The notes beneath the pieces were generated by a model, which did not search any database, had not been told where the DNA came from, and worked only from the letters and a program-made list of their open reading frames with translations. From the NCBI GenBank assembly GCA_019188255.1, contig JAETXT010000003.1, positions 372,001 through 436,000 of the forward strand: 64,000 bases of DNA, written 5' to 3'. Shown piece by piece: positions 10,322 to 20,151 of this stretch (positions are counted from its first letter, which is position 1; the number at the start of each line of letters is the position of its first letter). The stretch comes from Verticillium longisporum. Lineage: Eukaryota > Ascomycota > Sordariomycetes > Glomerellales > Plectosphaerellaceae. The translations under genes and the position numbers were made by a program.

Positions 10322-10722
10322 ACGGGAGGCCTGCTCGTGTTCGCCCGAGGCTGTCTTCCGTGTCTGTCATCTGCCGTTGTTCCAGGGCTGTCGGCCGTCG
10401 CTGCATGTTCTCGTCTTTCTCTTTCTCGTGTTCTTCTCTTGATTTGCTCACGGCCATGTATGACGGAGGTTCCATTGATCGGGTAAGCATGCGTACATGG
10501 TGGCTAAGATTGTAAGACAGAATACAAATGATCATGAATACTCAAAATCCTCACGTAGTCAGACGCACTTGAACTCACACGGCCTGGTTCGCCCTCTCCC
10601 AGTCGAATCCTATAATCGTTCATCGTCCTTCGTAGATATCATACTTAAGTTACACCATTGCTATGCGTGCACAACTCGCTGGTCCCCCATCGAAGCAAAA
10701 CGAGAAAACAAAAAAAAACACT
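10322..10722. other. Intergenic region between convergent genes
   Basis: 3' flanks of the CREG-like gene (+) and the large unknown gene (-). I see no gene in it. Confidence 0.45.
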
Positions 10723-13700
10723 TCAGTCAACCCGAATAATGACTTTCCAACCCAATGCTCCGGCTTCTCGAATGGCACACGCAAGACAACCCCGGCGCCG
10801 GCGAGAAATCAGAGCATTCCAACCCTTCTCCGCACACAGCGCCCGGACGAGAATCTCCATATCGCTGCCAAACTGCCTTCTCCTCGACTCAAGATGCATT
10901 TTTGCCAAGGCCATGAAATTGCCCTGTCCACGCTCCATGACCGGAGACGTGGGCGACAGAGGCGCGTCAGATGCCGACTGCGAAGGCTGCATGACCCCGT
11001 GATGCAGTCAATGACAAGGACACGAGGAGTCCTGTCAGTTGTCGTCGCCGGAGTTAATGACGGCCGGCGAACAGAGGCGGTTCTCAGGAGGAGCTCTTCA
11101 AGACTAGACGTCGCGATCCTGGTGAGAAGTTCCGACAGATGGATGAGGGTGTAGGTATAGTACTTGTGAAGGGGATGGCCTAGCTAGGTCAGTTCTCAGC
11201 TCGCAGTTTGCGCGGTGGGTGGCGCACTTACCAAGAGTGTGGGTGGTACTGTAGGCCTTGTTTATGTAAGTCTCTCCCGAGACATCAATCTGCTGGATGG
11301 TCGGGCTGGACGGAGACCTCACGACCTTGACGCGAGCAGATGGAACGCATGGGTGCGCCGTGACAAAGTATACGTCTTTCGACAGAGCAAAATTATACTC
11401 CAGTGTATCACCTCCCAGCAAGCCTACCGAGAAGGTAATCGATGACGGGTATGTGTGCAGCCTCGGGGGAGCGCCATTCTCAGAAAATGGTGTCACCATG
11501 TCAGACTCGGTTGGCGTCGTGCTCACAGAGTCCACAGGCGCGTACAGATTGAGGGATCGGAGCTCGACGGTCATGGCAGGCGGCGGCTCACTGTAGCCGC
11601 TTTCGCTGGGAATGATGAAATCGGCCGGCAAAACGGACGATGGGTCAGTGTCACCAAGCACAGATGACTGTCGCTCAATGTACGTCTTGCCCCAGAGTCT
11701 CGCCTTTTTCCCAGTGTTCTTGACGTCCTCGGGAATCTCTTCAACGTCAATGTTCAGCCAGCCCTTACCCAAGCCTTCAGGTACGATGTCGCTTGAGATC
11801 CAACCCATGCACTCAGCGGAGCCTCTGCCCGCAGCCAGAACTCGACCGACGACGCACGCTGTGCTCCAGAAGCTCTTACCGCAGTACACGAATCCACCGC
11901 AGAGATTGGCCATGGGCCCGAGCTTGTCCATGGCTTCCTGGTCGTTTTCCAGTAGCGTTGCCATGATCAGGTGGTACATGCCTTCGCCAGGCAACATCAG
12001 ACCAGAAACGTACGACTTGGACAGCCAACCAGAAGGGTGTAGGGCGGCAGAAATCTTGCGTCGTCTCGACGGATGGCGAGCCACGTCGGCTTCTGCGCGA
12101 CCACCTCCAAAATACGATGATCGTTTCGTGTCAATGCTGAGCGGGGTTTCATCCACGGGCGTGTGAATGGCGGTCGCTTCCGAGGCCTTGCTCACATTCT
12201 CTTTGATACGCGATGAATACGATTCCACGTCCGGCCACCGCAGCTTCCTTGCAAAATGCGTCAGCCCGTCAACCTGACGCTGAGCATGCCGCCCCTGAAT
12301 GGTATAGACTGTCATCTTGCCCCCATGTGCGTGCGCGTGCCCACCATGGTTCATGGTCATTCTGCCCGTCAAGGAAGCCAGCCACCCACTCAGATGATGC
12401 CGTTCGTTGTCTGCAGCAGCAGCTTCGACCTCGGTTTCAACTACTTGGATGTTGTCGAGCCAGGCCCGAGCCAAATGCATCGACCATTTGACTGCGGGGG
12501 TTGCATCCTTTTCAAAGCGATGGATTTCAGTTGGCTTGATGGATTGGATGCCAAGTTCCTCGCCTTCAGTGATGGCATCGAGACGGATCAGAAGCTCGCA
12601 GGCAAGCAAAATCTGTAAAAGCAGCCAGTAACGCTCCTCCTTCCTCTCGTCGTTGGTCTCGGCGTCTTCAATCTCGACGTCCGTCTCGACGTCGTCGCCC
12701 TCATACGAGCCCCACAGGATTTGGCCCAAGCGGATCCTCCACTCGACGTGGGAGAAGTCGGTCCACACGTTGGGCGTGGCCAGCACCTTCAGCAGGGCCT
12801 GGATCTGGACGGAGAGGCTGTAGGGATCTCGATGATCCACGACGCGCGTGGGCGGATGCAGGATGCCGAGAAAGAGCTCGTTGTACAAGGTGCTTGAGAT
12901 GTTCTTGTGGATGCGTTCCGTCATGTACCGGTCACTGTTCTTTATGAGCTGGTCCAGGATAGCCGACTCCTCGAGATGACGCAGTCCGTCCTTGGACGTC
13001 AACATTCTTTGACGCTGCTCCATGATGGCTTTGGCCTTGTGACCGACGCTGTCAAATCCAAACTGCTCCTCCTGCAGGGCATCGGCGACGGAGATCTCGA
13101 GCGCGGCCTGGTAGCCCATGGTCCCCTTCTCGAGCCCCTGCATGCTGAGCATATTAGGCCGCTCGCGGCATCGCGGGTAAAAGTGGGCGCGCTTCTTCTT
13201 GGCACTGGACGTCGAGGCATTGGAGTCGCGGCGGGCGAGGGAATCGCGGCGGGCATCGCGGGTGATGTGCGGCCAGGCAGTGATGCTGCTCCAGGCGGCA
13301 TCTTCGACCTGCACACGGTCGCAGAGGTCTCGAATCTCGAGCGTCTCATCCCATGGAAAGGCAACGGACGGGTGAGGGGCACCGGTAAAGTGGCCCTCGG
13401 AACGGGCGAAGAACTGAGGTGCTCCAGAGAAGAGCTTCTCCACGTCAGACTCGCTGAGACATGCCATGATTTTGCCGAGCCTCAGTACAGGTTTTGCGGT
13501 GGGAGAGGAGCCGGAGCCAGAGCAAGGGCCATTGGTGTCCTCGGCGTCCGGGGGAGGCGGGAAAGGAAGGGGTTTGTTCGAATTGGGTGGTGATCGGGCT
13601 GTCGGGATCTGAAACTAGGAATTAGATGGCTTTTGGAATGCGCTTCAAGGTTCAGACGATGCAGATGGAAAGTCAATGGGGGATCAAAACAAAATTACGA

Positions 13701-14791
13701 AATTGTCTGTCGAGGGGCATGGGTCGACGACCAAACGACTGGAGTTGTGAGTTGGAAAATGGGGTAGTTGTTCGAGAAGAAGATTGAGTGAATGGTGCCA
13801 GCCAGACTTTGAGGAGGTGTCGAGGGTCACGCGAGGGGAAGTGCAAGAAGTGGCAGGGAATCGACGGCGTGGAATGGGTGCCAAGAAGGCAACAGCCGGG
13901 CACAGAGGGGTGGTCTGATGATCCTTTGTCTGCCCCGGGTGCTGTTCCACTACTTCTTCACTCGTACAGAAGTGAGAGAGCGCCGCGTCGTGCCGCGGTG
14001 GCTAAGGTGATGGTCGCTGTAGTGGTTGGGGTGAGGGGGAAGCCGACGGCACGATGACATGTTGTGGCTCGACTCGCCCTCAGACATGTTGCCGTCCTGC
14101 CTGGCCAGAGCTTGCAGGTGCAGGCAGGCACAGGCTTTGGTCGTGGGTGATGGGTGATGGGGAGTGGGCAGTGGGTAGTGGGCAGTGGGTAGTGGTGGTA
14201 GTGGAGGGGAAGTGCTACCCAGTATGGCAGTGCGGGGCTCCACTGAGGCCCGTCTGACGTGGAAGTGGGGGGGATCAAGTGGCTCTTGGCTCCTGGCTCC
14301 TGGCGCGGGTCTGGATCTGGATCTGGGGCTGAACTTACAGGGCCGGCAGGTTGCTCTACAGTGGGTCGAGCCTTCCTCTGTTTCTCCCCACTTTGACTGC
14401 TACTGCCATTTCCTTTACTTCCGTGGCCGCGCCGGCCGCCACTTCCCGATGCCTTGGTTGGGCCGGATGGTGGTGCCTGTGTCGTCGAAGTCTGTATCGA
14501 AGTCTGAGTCTGTGCTGCTGCCGTTTTTGGTCGTGCTTGCGTCTGGCCCTGGGACGAAGCGCTGGATCCCGGCCCAGCTCGTCCTCTGGTTCGGTTCAAG
14601 AAGTCCTGGATGATCTCCCGCTTGGTGCCGCGTCTTTCACGCTCGCTACCGCTCTCGCCATCATTGTTGCTGTCCGGAGAAGTTGGTGTCGTGCTGGGGC
14701 TGTCGACTGGCGGGCCACGTGTTGTTGGATTCGGTTCGCCTCGCTGCGCCTGCGACTTGGAACCGCGCCTGAGGATCGAGAGGGACGGCAT
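10723..14791 (-). CDS. Large conserved fungal protein of unknown function, three exons
   Basis: Exon 1 14791-14339 (MPSLSILRRGSKSQ…, Ser/Pro/Gln-rich, with KREIIQDFLNRTRGR); 730-nt intron 14338-13609 (GTAAGT…TTTCAG); exon 2 13608-11232 (…LGKIMACLSESDVEKLF, PSVAFPWDETLEIRDL, SGWLSKSYVSGLMLPGEGMYHL); 52-nt intron 11231-11180 (GTAAGT, CTGAC branch, CTAG acceptor); exon 3 11179-10723 (HPLHKYYTYTLIHL…). Phases match at both junctions. In exon 3 the frame shifts at a C4 run (10995-10998): upstream it reads RVLVIDCITG, downstream VMQPSQSASD … GCLACAIREAGALGW. One extra base joins them to about 1095 aa. The protein is mostly helical and acidic with no catalytic motif I recognise. A caller may start at the internal ATG at 13467 and stop near 11104. 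Exons 1 and 3 are my reconstruction. Confidence 0.7.
13609..14338 (-). other. Long 730-nt intron with G-rich minisatellite
   Basis: The donor GTAAGT and acceptor TTTCAG are good, and phase 0 is kept on both sides. The length is well above the 50-120 nt typical of the other introns here. It contains an imperfect GTGGGYA-type repeat at about 14137-14210 (G-rich on the plus strand). A small additional exon or an alternative first exon inside it cannot be excluded. Confidence 0.5.
14137..14210 (+). repeat. G-rich imperfect minisatellite
   Basis: Repeats of GTGGGCA/GTGGGTA/GTGATGG form a block with many GGG triplets on the plus strand, capable in principle of G-quadruplex formation. It lies inside the long intron of the large unknown gene. 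Confidence 0.6.
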
Positions 14792-16673
14792 GCCGGTCTG
14801 TGGCTCGTCGGGTGCTTCGCTCTTGGCTTGCCTCGTGCGTGAGCCACAGTTGCTGGCGCGAGGACTAGCAGTTGGTGTACGTGGTGTAGAGTGCGATGCG
14901 GGCTGGCGTGAGGCGTGAGGTGGGAAGAGGTGAGCGATCAGCAGGATGCAGAAATGGACGAGAAAGGCAACATGTAAACAAGATATCGAGCAGATTTGGA
15001 AAGGCTCTTAGCGAAGGAACGGGGGGAGGAAGATAGTGTTCAAGGGCGTGAAACATATGGGAAGTCAAATGGGCAGGCCAGGCCTGTCTGATTGTGTCCT
15101 GTTGGCGGCTCACACTCACTCAACTCGCAGAAACCCGGAAACCTGATCTTTGTGCCTCACCACTAAGTGTCCATCCTTTCAGTTCCGCCTTGCTCAACCT
15201 TAGCTTCAACACCACCCAACGAACCCATGTCACTGCAACCCCCTCTCCTGCGCCCCCGGCACACCTAGTCAGTGGCGCCTAGGCCATTTGAATCGGTATT
15301 GTTGGGATGGTCGGTGTTGACGTCTGCAACACAGCAACTCCTGATCGTCGTTGACGGACGGGTCCATCGCAAATCATGACCCTGGGAGGTGCTTCGGGAT
15401 CGCTGGTTTGGCATCGCGGGTCCACGGTGCTGGAAGCGTGGGAACATGGGGCACCGCAGCCGTCTCAGATCAGGATCCTCGTCATTTGCAATCTCCAGCG
15501 CACTCGGCATGTTTGTCGAGCCTCCACTTTTGCTCCCTAAATCGCTAGAACTCGCTAGCCCTGATGCTAATTTCAGCGCATTGTGGACTCCGCGACGTCG
15601 CTGGAGGGCAGGGACCGCGAACCTCCGTCAATCTGGCTTTCTCCATGTTGAGCATCAGATAGTAGGTGCCCAACGCCCATGTGGTGGGTGCGTCTACACA
15701 ATGCCACAGCTCGCTATGAACACTACGTCTTCCTGCAGGGCCCCGCCACCCGTCGCTATGCTTGTCTGGACTCATCTTATTTGAGAGCCCGTCTTGCAGC
15801 TGCACAACCGCGTCGTATCACAGGCACCCCTCACCAATGGATTTCTGCCTGTCTACAGTGGGCGAGGCGACGATCAAAAGGGACGGGGGACGTCACAGCT
15901 TCCTTTTTGCCAAGCGGCAGACATCCGCCCCTCAGATCGGATCAAGCCAATCTGACCCAAGCCTGACAAATCGGCTCCATTACCAGCATCTTCAGCCCTG
16001 GACGCCTGGAAGAATGGAAGAGGGAGTGTGATGCCACCAGTATCAGATGACCCCTTCATCAACCTAACACACTCCCGCCCTCATCTCCCACCAGCATGCA
16101 TGACGTCGCCAACCCCTGAAACACAAAACCACGACATGGCATGTGAGGGCACGGCGCTGTGGCGCAATTCACCGCCAGCGAGCACCCTCAAACCTAAGAG
16201 CGGCAGTGTCAAGCTAGGATTCAGACTGCGACACCACACCCTTCTTCTCGTGACGCGCAACCGCGCCGACCGTTGAGTTTCGTACGATACGATACAATGC
16301 ATCAAATCGAAGTGGCCACACATCGTGCCGCCAACGGCATGAAGATGCGACCTGAAGGCTGCGCGCTATATGGTCTCGCTTCGCTCGACATGGGTTTCCG
16401 CCGTTCTCCAGGCGGCAGAATATGAGAGTTTGAAAGCAAGTTTGGTATGGGGTATCTCTCGCTCGACGCCGCGCCTTGCCCGTCACGCTACGCTGCCAGC
16501 CCTGCATCCGCCAGCCAGCGTCCAGCTTCTGACTCCCAGGCTGCCCGCCAACGTAATTGTGTTTTTGTGACCATGCTCGTACCCTTGCCTAGGGCATCCT
16601 GTCGGTAGCTATTGTGATGCACGAACTGCCATTCCTCTATCCTCATGTCCTTGGACCAGTGCCATCTGCATCG
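14792..16673. other. Intergenic region
   Basis: 1.9 kb upstream of the large unknown gene and downstream of the roadblock gene. Open frames are short and conflicting. I see no gene, RNA or repeat that I can support. Confidence 0.45.
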
Positions 16674-17210
16674 TCAGGCCGGCGGCGTATCGTGGACAAC
16701 AATCATCAAATATCTCGCGTCGGGAACAATCACCAACTCTTGCTTCTTTGTCCTGAGTCGCAGAAGCTTCAGCTCGTCCTGCCGTCCTCCTGTTAGCACG
16801 GTTTCTCTCTCTCTCCAGTGTTCTGTCAGGCACATATGTAGTTGCCCTGCTCACCTCTGCATCCAGCTCCTCGACCAGACTACCCGAGGCGTTCACCCAG
16901 GCCCACACTTTCGCCGCGAACCCGTCGAGCGCCTGTCCCTCAACGCCCGGCGCTGCAGCAGCGCTGCCCTGCCCAGACCCTGCGAGCGCCGCCGCTGCTG
17001 CGTTGAGCGTGGACAGCTGGCCCGTGGTGCGCAGTATGGCGCCTGAAGCGCGGTCGAGGACAACTGTCGCCTTGACGCCTTGTTTCTGGGAGAGTCGGGT
17101 GAGTTTCTCGTCGAGGGCGTCGTGGCCGTTGGTCTGTCATGTGGAGGGTTAGCCCGCGTATGGTAGAATCGTGGTGGTAGGATGGAACGTGCCGTGAGGG
17201 TGTCGACCAT
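16674..17210 (-). CDS. Roadblock/LC7-type dynein light chain
   Basis: 133 aa in three exons: 17210-17193 (MVDTLT), 17133-16855, 16778-16674. The second intron (16854-16779) has a GTGAGC donor, GCTAAC branch and CAG acceptor. The first (17192-17134) has a canonical GCTAAC branch and CAG acceptor but begins with GC, so it is a probable GC-AG intron. The protein shows the roadblock/LC7 fold order: N-terminal helix LDEKLTRLSQKQGVKATVVL, strand DRASGAILRTTG, an Ala-rich loop, long helix AKVWAWVNASGSLVEEL, then strands LKLLRLRTKKQELVIVPD and RYLMIVVHDT. Members are light chains of cytoplasmic dynein or subunits of GTPase-regulating complexes; the dynein role is the usual fungal one and is inferred. 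The gene is divergent from ipi1 with 373 nt between the start codons. No single exon is long, so it is easily missed by ORF scans. Confidence 0.8.
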
Positions 17211-17583
17211 TGTAGAATCTCGTGTCCTCTTTCAAGTCCGTTGGGCGTCAGGAGGGCGAATTGAAATAAGAGCAACCGGCAGCGGAAGACAGGGTGCAGT
17301 CTGGATGTGTCTGGGCGACGCTCGATGGAGGTATGGTGGTAGCGGGACACCTAGAACACCGGCCCAAGCTCCCAATGGTGGGGGCGGCCCTCGGGTCATA
17401 TTCTGCCGCAGCTCACCGCCAAAAGTTTCAATGCAAGATCCTTTCAATGCGATGGACTGAGGACCAGCTGTTGAAAGTCGGTGATAAACAGCGCATCAGC
17501 AATTCACCGTAGCTTCATTTCATTTGAAAACTCAAGTCTTCAAAACCATCTTTCTAAAATCAGATCAATCTGCCCCCACCAAA
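17211..17583. promoter_or_regulatory. Bidirectional promoter region, roadblock / ipi1
   Basis: The 373 nt between two divergent start codons must hold both promoters and both leaders. I see no clear TATA box. Confidence 0.5.
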
Positions 17584-18698
17584 ATGGGCTCCAGCATGCG
17601 GAAGAAGAAGGAGAAGGCGAAGGACTTCCAGGTATGAGACTGGCTCGACGAGCTCAGCAGTCAAGCTGCTGGACAAAAGCGCAGGCCATCCTTTGTGCGC
17701 CTGCCAGTCCGCTGACGATATAACAGAAAACGAAGTTGAAGGTCGGCAAGGCCAAGGCCAAGCCCGCCAACTTCACCGATACCAGTTTCAAGTCGAAGTC
17801 CATCAGCATGGGCCAACAGAGCCTCTCCACGGAAGCACCAGAGACAGCCGCCCAGTTCAAGCACAGCCTGTCGCTCGCCACGACGTCCCGCTCGGAGAAG
17901 ACGCGCCGCGAGGCGCTCGCGAACCTGACGACACAGGTCGCTTCCGGCAGCAACCCCATCGGAACCGCCACCGTGCTCGCCAAGGTGTTGCCCCTGATTT
18001 CCGACGCCTCAGGACCCGTACGCCTTCAGCTGCTGAAGCTGATGCAAGAGCTTCCCGAAGGAGAGATCAGGAATCACGCCGACAGGTGCGTCATGTATGT
18101 TCGGGCCGGCATGACCCATCTCTCCGTCGACATTAGCAACGACGCCCTCTCCGTTCTGGACTGGCTGCTCACGGTCGCCCCGGATGAGACCGTGTCGTGC
18201 CCTGGCGGCTGGGTGAAGACGATCAACAGCTTCTGCGCTCTCATGGGCTGGTCCGTGTCTGCCGCCAAGGGTTGGACGGCGGCGCCCAAGGCCGGGTTGA
18301 AAGCCAAAGATGCCGAGTCTCGCACACGCCAGTTCAATGTCTTGACAAAACTTCTCGAGGTCGGTCTCAAGGCCGAGGCGTCACTGCAAAGGAACACAAA
18401 TGCCTACTGGGACAGCATTTACCGCATACCTCGCACGCCACACGCCTTTGCGTATCTCAACCTGTTCGGATCCAGACGGGACGAAGAAGCCGAGATGTAC
18501 GAGGACCGAGAATCGCGACAGCGCGTCTTCAACCGAAGATTTGAGACCTCTTTCGCCAAGGGGATCGAGCAGGCCAAAAAAGAGGGTGGTACCATTGGGC
18601 GGGCCGGCTCGTTGCTTGAAAAGGCCATGAGAGATGGCATGCAGGGGTTCGAGCCGACGACAGCGGTCGATCCACAAGATCTTCTTGATCTCTGGTGA
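17584..18698 (+). CDS. ipi1: Pre-rRNA processing protein Ipi1
   Basis: 339 aa in two exons: 17584-17631 (MGSSMRKKKEKAKDFQ) and 17727-18698, separated by a 95-nt intron (GTATGA donor, CTGAC branch, CAG acceptor). The N-terminus is very basic (KTKLKVGKAKAKPANFTDTSFKSKSI), as in Ipi1/Tex10 proteins, followed by an armadillo-like helical body (SRSEKTRREALANLT, VLAKVLPLISDASGPVRLQL, ISNDALSVLDWLL). The length matches yeast Ipi1 (about 334 aa). Ipi1 works with Ipi3 and Rix1 in the nucleolus/nucleoplasm in ITS2 processing and 60S maturation. A caller starting at the first ATG of the long frame (17736) would lose the conserved basic N-terminus. Confidence 0.9.
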
Positions 18699-19708
18699 GC
18701 TTGTTGGTTCAGCTGCCATTCTCGAATCCATCTCATGAGGGTCACCATACCCGGCCTCACCCGGCAGCCTATCGGTGCCTGCCTGTTGGCGAGGCCTTCT
18801 GGATTTAAAGTCTTGGAGCGACTTCCAATGCCCACAATGCACAGGGATAATCATGACCTAAAAACACGACTTGCTTGCGGGCAGGACAGAGGGGCATGGC
18901 CTCTGGTCGAACTGCTCTACCATGACCTTGATACGTTTCATGCCTTGGCTAGGCAAATCCTATGTCAAGTCGGTTTGCCACTACGGTGTTCCTTGATCAC
19001 TCGCTAAACCAAGCCCGAGCGTGATCTCTATCGCCCCTTAGGTGGCCATCAGTCAGAGACATTTATCGGCATCAATCAGTTGATAGCCCCATACATCGGC
19101 CTCGAGCCCGTGTCATCAGTCCTACAACACTTGAAGTGAAACCATGGCAATCAGTACCTTTGGGCCCAGGTGTGACAGCCCGCTAGACGTTAATCAAGCT
19201 ATTGAACGCCCTCCGGGGACTGACTGATCAGAACGCGGTGTACGAATATTATCGTGAAGGGCGTCTTGGTCTTTGTCGACTGCAGTGCCCTCTTTGAGGC
19301 CGTTCAGTTACCCCTTATGACTGCGTACCAGTGCTGAAAGTAACCAGCGTGCAGCAGCTCACACAAGATGGGTCCAATCAACAATGGAATACAAATACGC
19401 AGGTTGATGAAGGCATCGTCACCGCTTGCTGGGTGAGGTAAGCACCGTCGGTTGACTTGCCCGCTCTCTTCGACGACACCGCTGGTAGTCCCTTCCCGGC
19501 GTCGAGAACCAAATAGGCACCATCATACCACCGAGCCCATTTGCGTGGCCCACGTCTCCCCACGCCCTTTTTCTTTTTGTTGTTTACCTGGCGAGTGCCT
19601 CATCCGTCCTATCTTCACCACCATCACCACCAACAGTTTCTTGTGCATCAAGAGACCACACCATCCCACGGTCTCTTCCCAGACCAGCACTCTTGATATT
19701 GCGAAGAG

Positions 19709-19971
19709 GTATGTATCCTTTCTATTTTTCGTCAGGCGCTCATCCAATATCGTTCAACCCACCAGAGTTTCTCTCTGTTTCCTTCTTTCCCAGTCCCCCC
19801 TCCCATTTCTATTCACCAGGCAAGACTTCACTCTGTTTGCCTCTCAACGACCTCATGAACGCCCAGACACCAGCACTTTCACATATATAGAATCAGTTCA
19901 GCTGATCCTGTGTACCTTCCAAGTCCTTCTACCTCAATATTGATTTTCGATCCGCTAACGTCTTACGCCAG
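19709..19971 (+). other. Candidate 5' UTR intron 1 of the helicase gene
   Basis: GTATGT donor at 19709, GCTAAC branch near 19951, acceptor CGCCAG ending at 19971. It leaves a 30-nt leader exon before the second candidate intron. Inferred from splice signals only. Confidence 0.4.
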
Positions 19972-20001
19972 TTGGTCGCGTTTCATTGAGTCAACGTCAA
20001 G

Positions 20002-20128
20002 GTAAGAAGCCATCTCCTGCCCCTGACCCTCAACATATGCTTCATTAAGCGTTGCCGCGTTCTTTCCTCGCGTTTCCATTACGGCTCCTTCCACAAGGCT
20101 TAGTCTAACATTTCCTTCACCCACGCAG
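20002..20128 (+). other. Candidate 5' UTR intron 2 of the helicase gene
   Basis: GTAAGA donor, CTAAC branch about 20 nt before an ACGCAG acceptor, ending 23 nt before the ATG at 20152. Inferred from splice signals only. Confidence 0.5.
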
Positions 20129-20151
20129 CGCGATCGCATCTACCATCGGGA

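Larger units (their letters stand above)
18699..20151. other. Intergenic region and DEAD-box gene leader
   Basis: The first 700 nt hold the ipi1 3' flank with nothing recognisable. From about 19550 the sequence becomes CT-rich and looks like the promoter and leader of the helicase gene. Two 5' UTR introns are likely: 19709-19971 (GTATGT, GCTAAC branch, CCAG) and 20002-20128 (GTAAGA, TCTAAC branch, GCAG). Confidence 0.55.
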
